Origin: Brasenia schreberi | Taxonomy: Eukaryota; Streptophyta; Magnoliopsida; Nymphaeales; Cabombaceae | Assembly (NCBI GenBank): GCA_036023115.1 | Contig: JAYKKT010000076.1 | Span: forward strand, 6,762,001 to 6,826,000 | Direction: 5' to 3' | Length of the DNA: 64,000 nucleotides | The notes under the pieces: generated by a model | Databases searched by the model: none | Told to the model about the DNA's origin: nothing | Seen by the model: the letters and a program-made list of their open reading frames with translations, nothing else | Position numbers and translations under genes: made by a program | Shown: in pieces, positions 59,332 through 64,000 of the stretch | How the letters are laid out: every line of letters starts with the position of its first letter | How positions within the stretch are numbered: position 1 is the first letter of the stretch

Positions 59332-61795
59332 ATGGGACTTCTTGCCGGTTCTTGGTTAGTGCTTAGCATCGTCTTGATACCGCCCGACTCCTTCAGATGG
59401 CGCCTCTTGAGCTTCTACTTCAACCCTTTGTGGTTTATTCCCTGCCAAGTTTTTCTTTGGTCCAAGGTGTTGGTTACATGGGTGATACTAATTCTGTTCT
59501 TGCCTTTCAAAACTGTCATATTGTACTTGATTGGGCCGACATATAGATTTGTAGTTGCTCTCTTTGTTCTCAATCTGGAGTCCATGACTTCCACGGGTCG
59601 ACCTCAAGAGTTGATTGAGTTTGTTTCTTCTGAAGATCAAGAAATGAATTCCCTTTTTGATTGGTGTAGTGATTTTGAACCATCAACTAAAACTGATGAA
59701 TCTACGAGAAGGGCAGCAGCTCACACAGCCATGGAAGAATTTCAAAGCACTGGAGACGATCGAGCAACTAATGAGGCAATAAGGATAGAGGAAGATGAAA
59801 CAATTAAGGAAGAGTTTATAATCACGAAAGGGGATCAACCTATCGTTGAACCTGCAAGGACACAAGAAGTTGAAAAATTAATCGAGGAGATCACAAGACA
59901 TGAAGAGGATCTAGAAACTAATGATCTTGCAGGCAGAGAAGTTCAAATATTGCTGAAAGGGTTTGCAGTACTAGAAGGGAATCAATCTGCAACCGAGATG
60001 ATTCAGGATGAAGTGTATCACAATAGAATTGAGGATGTGATGATGGTTTAGTCGATTACTGACCCACTGTTGGAGTCTGTGAGGTTCAACACCGATGGCG
60101 ATGCATCATTTGGAATCGGCAGAGCGGACTTATTGGCTCTGTTGAGAGCGCTGAAGGTAGAGGATGAAACAGAAGCTGACCAATTTTACCAAGCCTACAG
60201 TGAAAGGATGGTACAATTCGATTGCGTCAACCTTGCTTAGATTAATGACTTGAGTGGGTACTTCGTAATTGTTTGCATTTGTCATGAATTGTATTTTCAG
60301 TCTAGCGTGTTATTTTTATCGTGTTACAGTTACCAAATTTACTCCGAACGGCACCAGGAGAATCTGCTCTTCTGGCTAGGGGTCAACCAAAAATAACCTT
60401 TAGGGAGTTCCAGGAATCGATACCCGGGGTTTGCGTATTTGGTTGCTGGTCTGCCTAACACTAGCTTGCCTATAAAAGAGAAAACGTCAGTCTTAATGAC
60501 AAAATTTGTTTATGCAATTCTTCACGTAATAGTTCAATTTGAGTTTTGCAGGTTATTGTCTTCTCTGTTCTCAAATAGCATGACAATTAGGGATGAGATT
60601 CCCCGTTCTGTACTAATAATTTAAGGAGAGTTGCATAAAGAGGTGAGACAGGTAACTTAGATAGATTCAACCAAAGATAGACATAACAAGGACGCAAAGT
60701 TTTCCTCTCTTCAATTATTCGAGGCACACCCTATTGTTTGCATGAGACAGGTAACGAACCACAGTGACACAGCAAAGAATCTAATCTGCATTCTAGCGGA
60801 CGAGTCTCAGGCATGAGAAAATTGAGCAAAAGATAGTGAATCACCAGCTAGTATATGAGATCCTAAATTATCTCGCAGCTGAATATAAAATTCGTAAACC
60901 TTACACTTGCTTCATCTTCTTTCGGAAGAGAGATTTCATAAAATTCTGAATCGACAGCGGAACTAAATTATCCATAAACCGTCTGAGTGTCTGATCAGTA
61001 TCATCAAATTCTACTAGCCGCTCCTGCCGATTATGTCATCTAAAATGTTGCTCTTCCCTTGTAGGAAAAGTCATGGCAAAGCTAGTTAGAGATTTAAATT
61101 TACCAAGGAAATTTGCCTGCATAGATCCTATACTGCTTGATAATACGTCATGGAGCAAAAGTGTCACAAAGAGATTTGTCAAGGACATAGAAGCACAGCT
61201 TGAAACGTTCTATGTAGGTCAGTGTTGTTTGTGTTGGGATGCCCTACAGTATCAGTACATGAAGATTAGAGAGATGGCATCTTCCAGTCTTACAGTTAGA
61301 TTTCAGTATGATAAGTTGTCTGCTAAATTTCAACATTTTAAAGTTCTACTTTTGAGATTCATGGAAGACGAGCACTCCCGAGGTGAAAGGTTTTGGAATT
61401 ATTCCCAATCTAGGCTGATCTCTAGGGACTTGTTATTAGTTCCTCCAATATCAGGTACGTTGGTTTAAATTTGATTTTCATGTTAGTTAAGACCAAATTA
61501 TAAGTTATTCCATCCTGATTTAGTGTTGTTATTGCTTGGTACTTCAACTGAATGGTGGTTTACGTGTTAACAAATGATGATTCAAGTTGGGCCTGTGGGA
61601 ACTGAAGTTGGGGCCATGCCAATCACATTGCTGAAGATTTTGGAGGAAACCATAATGATATTTCTCAACTTCCTTGCAAATGACAATAAAAGAGCTTCTG
61701 CCCCTCCAAGCAAGTGGCTTCTTCGGACTGTATCACAGGTGGAGGATGCAAATGACTTGGAGATGCTATCAAACATGCAGAAGACACTTCGACAA

Positions 61796-62110
61796 GTATT
61801 GTATATGGACCCTCCTTTATTTTCAGTAATTTAGTTGCTTCTATCAGTATTGTGATGGTATTGTTCATGTCAAAGAATGTGCCCATACATTGATAAGGTT
61901 TTCAATACAAAACGATCCCATATCGCATATGGCCTACATATTGGATCGTATGATAGCATACGATAAGATGGTGTCATCTCCATGTCATAAGCGTGTCATA
62001 TGGAATTTTATCTGCATCATAGCAAAATTTTCTATTTTTCTTTAAAGGTCACTATGCGTATCATTTTTCTATTTTTCTTAATAGATGTTCACTATACGTA
62101 TCAATACACA

Positions 62111-62178
<68 letters not shown>

Positions 62179-62301
62179 TTTCAATGAGCCTTATGGATAA
62201 GTGCATCAATACTTGCAACATTGGTTTCTATTGTTTGTTATGATTCAGGAAGACATGAATGGGAAAATCTTTTAATGTGTTCTCAAACTTTTCCCCTGCA
62301 G
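61796..62301 (+). other. Intron 3 of the DUF1666 gene, with a long TA microsatellite
   Basis: The GTATTG...CTGCAG boundaries are in phase 0 on both sides. The (TA)n array at 62,113-62,176 (about 32 units) and 'cgatcccatat/cgtatgata' degenerate palindromes at 61,910-61,990 lie inside, the latter perhaps a small TIR remnant. Confidence 0.65.
62113..62176. repeat. (TA)n microsatellite
   Basis: About 32 uninterrupted TA units; likely length-variable. Confidence 0.97.
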
Positions 62302-62813
62302 AAGGAAGCAATGTTGAGAAACTTGCAAGCAAAGAAGAGACCTTGGTTCTTAAAGAGGAAAGAGAGCCGAATACAAGACTTTAGCAGAACACAGTATTTG
62401 TTTTGCTCAATAGACATGAAGCTTGTTTCCAGAGTTTTGTATATGGGGGTTGTTTCTACTCAACAATTGCGTTGGTGTCAAGAGAGACTACAAAACATTC
62501 ATCTCGACCGATGCAATCGATCCGAAGAAGTTGTTCGTGGCTTCTTTTCCCATCATCATGAATCAGGAGGATCGTCTCTTGTTGGTCTTACCTCAAACCA
62601 TGGGGATACAAATTGTACAGTTTAATTTCTTGGTCTCAGCTACAAACTGTAGTATTGTGTATTATTTACAGCTTCGATCTGCAAGCTGAATTGGGTTGGG
62701 GCACTTCCTGTACACTAGAAACAGTAATACCCAAATGAATTTCAATGCGTCGTACTCGGGGATCATGTAAGAAATGGATAACCGAACCAAATCTGGAACT
62801 GCATCCATTTTTC

Positions 62814-62920
62814 GTGGACATGCACATTCAATGTTTTTTATATATAGATAGGAATACGATGCACATTCGTGGACATGCACATTAGTGGACATGCACATTC
62901 GTGGACATGCACATTCAAAG
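62814..62920. repeat. Minisatellite with 16-bp unit gtggacatgcacattc
   Basis: Three and a half adjacent copies at 62,862-62,917 and one separate copy at 62,814-62,829, split by 'aatgttttttatatatagat'. It lies just downstream of the DUF1666 gene. Confidence 0.9.
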
Positions 62921-64000
62921 TACAGATATGGATTTTTTGTTTTAATTGCGACTTTCAATGGGGAACAATTTCCCATAAACTGCAGCCTACTCGTAACTTT
63001 TAGTCACTGCACTTCCATTACTAACAACTTATGAATCGGTTTTGGGCCTTAGAAAAAACACCAACTGCATGAGCTGACGCTCATGTTTTAATAGTTCTTT
63101 TTTGTGGGTATATATACATATATATCGTGGGGATCATTAAGACTTATTCCCTTAACTTTTTATTCCTTTCTGAAACCAAATGACAATAACAATGGATGGA
63201 AAGGGTGTAATGATTAATTACAATGAGTTTTCGCAAAATTTTGTCATGAATCCCATCAGAACAGCAGGTGGTAATATGATTGTTGTGACATAGTTAACAT
63301 TTTAGTATAGGTTGTTTTCTAGGTCATAAGATTTTAAAAAAGATTATCTTACTCCCCCTTCCAACATCATTTTTTCTTGCAACCAAAGTATGACCATGAT
63401 TAGCCAAAGAATTAGCCAACCAATAGGGCTCTTTGGTGCCACCTCCGGCTTGCAAGTTCAATTTAGGGGGGGTGTGGAGTGTTAGGCTTCGGCTTTCCGT
63501 TATAACCCAAGAAAAAATATAACTAAGGTTTCAAAAAGGATGTGGCGGAAACTTAAATTGTGGAAATGTAGGGTTATCCAATCTGTCACAGGCTCCTCCT
63601 TGTTAGCCTTAGATTATTAATGCAACACACAAAATCAACTCTGACTGCATAGCAGGAATTCATCAAAGTTTTTGTTTGGAGGCACTCGTGTCGGTGTTGG
63701 ATCACACTAGACACAACCCTTAGACTAGCGATGAGTGAGATTCCATCCATGATTATACTGACGGAACTCAATTTGGGTCCCATGATCACTCACTTTTGAG
63801 CACTCAAACACACATAAAAATACTATGTGGGTCAGCTAGAGGGAAGAGATTTTATTCACCAAGTTGTTGAATACAAGACTTGCAAACACATACCCATTCG
63901 GCTACACACCGACTAAGGCAACCTACTCGTCTCAATTTGCACTTCCCTCGCAACCCTAAACTCTAACCTTATTGTCAAATTCCCTTATCCCCCCACACTC
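62921..64000. other. Unassigned end of the window, possibly part of an LTR
   Basis: From about 63,470 to the end the sequence (gttaggcttcggctttccgt, then many 'cactcactttt', 'ccctcgcaaccctaaactc') resembles LTR/leader sequence of a retrotransposon continuing outside the window. I see no partner copy here and no gene. The frame 63,789-63,586 (minus) has no motif. Confidence 0.35.

Larger units (their letters stand above)
59332..62625 (+). pseudogene. DUF1666-family ('ribosomal protein L34Ae') gene with two in-frame TAGs
   Basis: Exons: 59,332-about 60,253, 61,065-61,454, 61,587-61,795, 62,302-62,625. Introns are GT-AG; for intron 1 a GTGGGT at 60,254 keeps frame. The N-terminus is hydrophobic (residues 5-20 and about 40-78, probable membrane segments), then an acidic linker with ENEE-type repeats. 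The DUF1666 signatures are FYQAYSERMVQFD (exon 1), LETFYVGQCCLCWDALQYQY and FQHFKVLLLRFMEDE (exon 2), VEDANDLEMLSNMQKTLRQ (exon 3) and SIDMKLVSRVLYMGVVSTQQ then LRWCQERL (exon 4). No biochemical role is established for the family. Stops TAG at 60,049 and 60,238 interrupt exon 1, the second inside conserved sequence. The last ~40 residues differ from the family end. It is therefore called broken. Confidence 0.7.

Overview
The window is nuclear DNA from a flowering plant. Spliced genes with GT-AG introns, a plant-type DEAD-box helicase, a plant DUF1666 protein and many decayed plant retrotransposons (Copia, Gypsy/Tat, RTE-type LINE) and hAT/MULE relatives show this. The species cannot be told from what I can see. 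The DNA is AT-rich and mostly old repeats. Only one gene looks clearly intact.

Layout: (1) 1-5.5 kb: the 3' part of a long LTR (family 'B'), then a decayed Copia element on the minus strand and a ~90-bp tandem repeat. (2) 5.5-6.3 kb: a two-part, inverted RTE LINE fragment. (3) 6.5-9.25 kb: an intact two-exon DEAD-box RNA helicase gene (RH35/abstrakt type), minus strand, with a strong fold-back in its intron and a telo-box just upstream. (4) 10.1-19.4 kb: a 5'-truncated RTE copy with a 19-bp target duplication, a short Gypsy-like element with LTRs and gag/protease but no pol, and a decayed Tat-type Gypsy on the plus strand. (5) 20-23.6 kb: small TIR elements, including a 1.4-kb one with an 8-bp target duplication. 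(6) 24.0-33.6 kb: a dead, intron-containing copy of the ribosomal protein L5 gene. It carries frameshifts, a nonsense codon, damaged splice sites, a hAT and an RTE LINE in one intron, and one exon lying in reverse orientation. (7) 35.3-41.3 kb: a Copia element ('A') with both LTRs, split by a 2.15-kb solo LTR of family B with a perfect TATAC target duplication. (8) 41.4-49 kb: a MITE, the 3' part of a short-chain dehydrogenase gene, a 188-bp tandem duplication, an A-family LTR piece and a truncated Copia ('D'). (9) 49-51.3 kb: a FAR1/MULE-related pseudogene broken by two MITEs. (10) 52.3-58.2 kb: a third Copia ('C') with both LTRs, a primer-binding site and a leader full of tandem repeats. (11) 59.3-62.6 kb: a four-exon DUF1666 (annotated elsewhere as 'ribosomal protein L34Ae') gene with two in-frame TAG codons in exon 1. 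(12) 62.6-64 kb: a 16-bp minisatellite and unassigned, probably LTR, sequence.

The genes do not form a pathway. The helicase is a nuclear RNA-processing factor, RPL5 and the DUF1666 gene are unrelated to it and look inactive, and the rest is a record of nested transposition. I found no sign of a new multi-gene system. The best leads are the helicase-intron fold-back, the history of the RPL5 pseudogene, the pol-less Gypsy element and the 1.4-kb TIR element.
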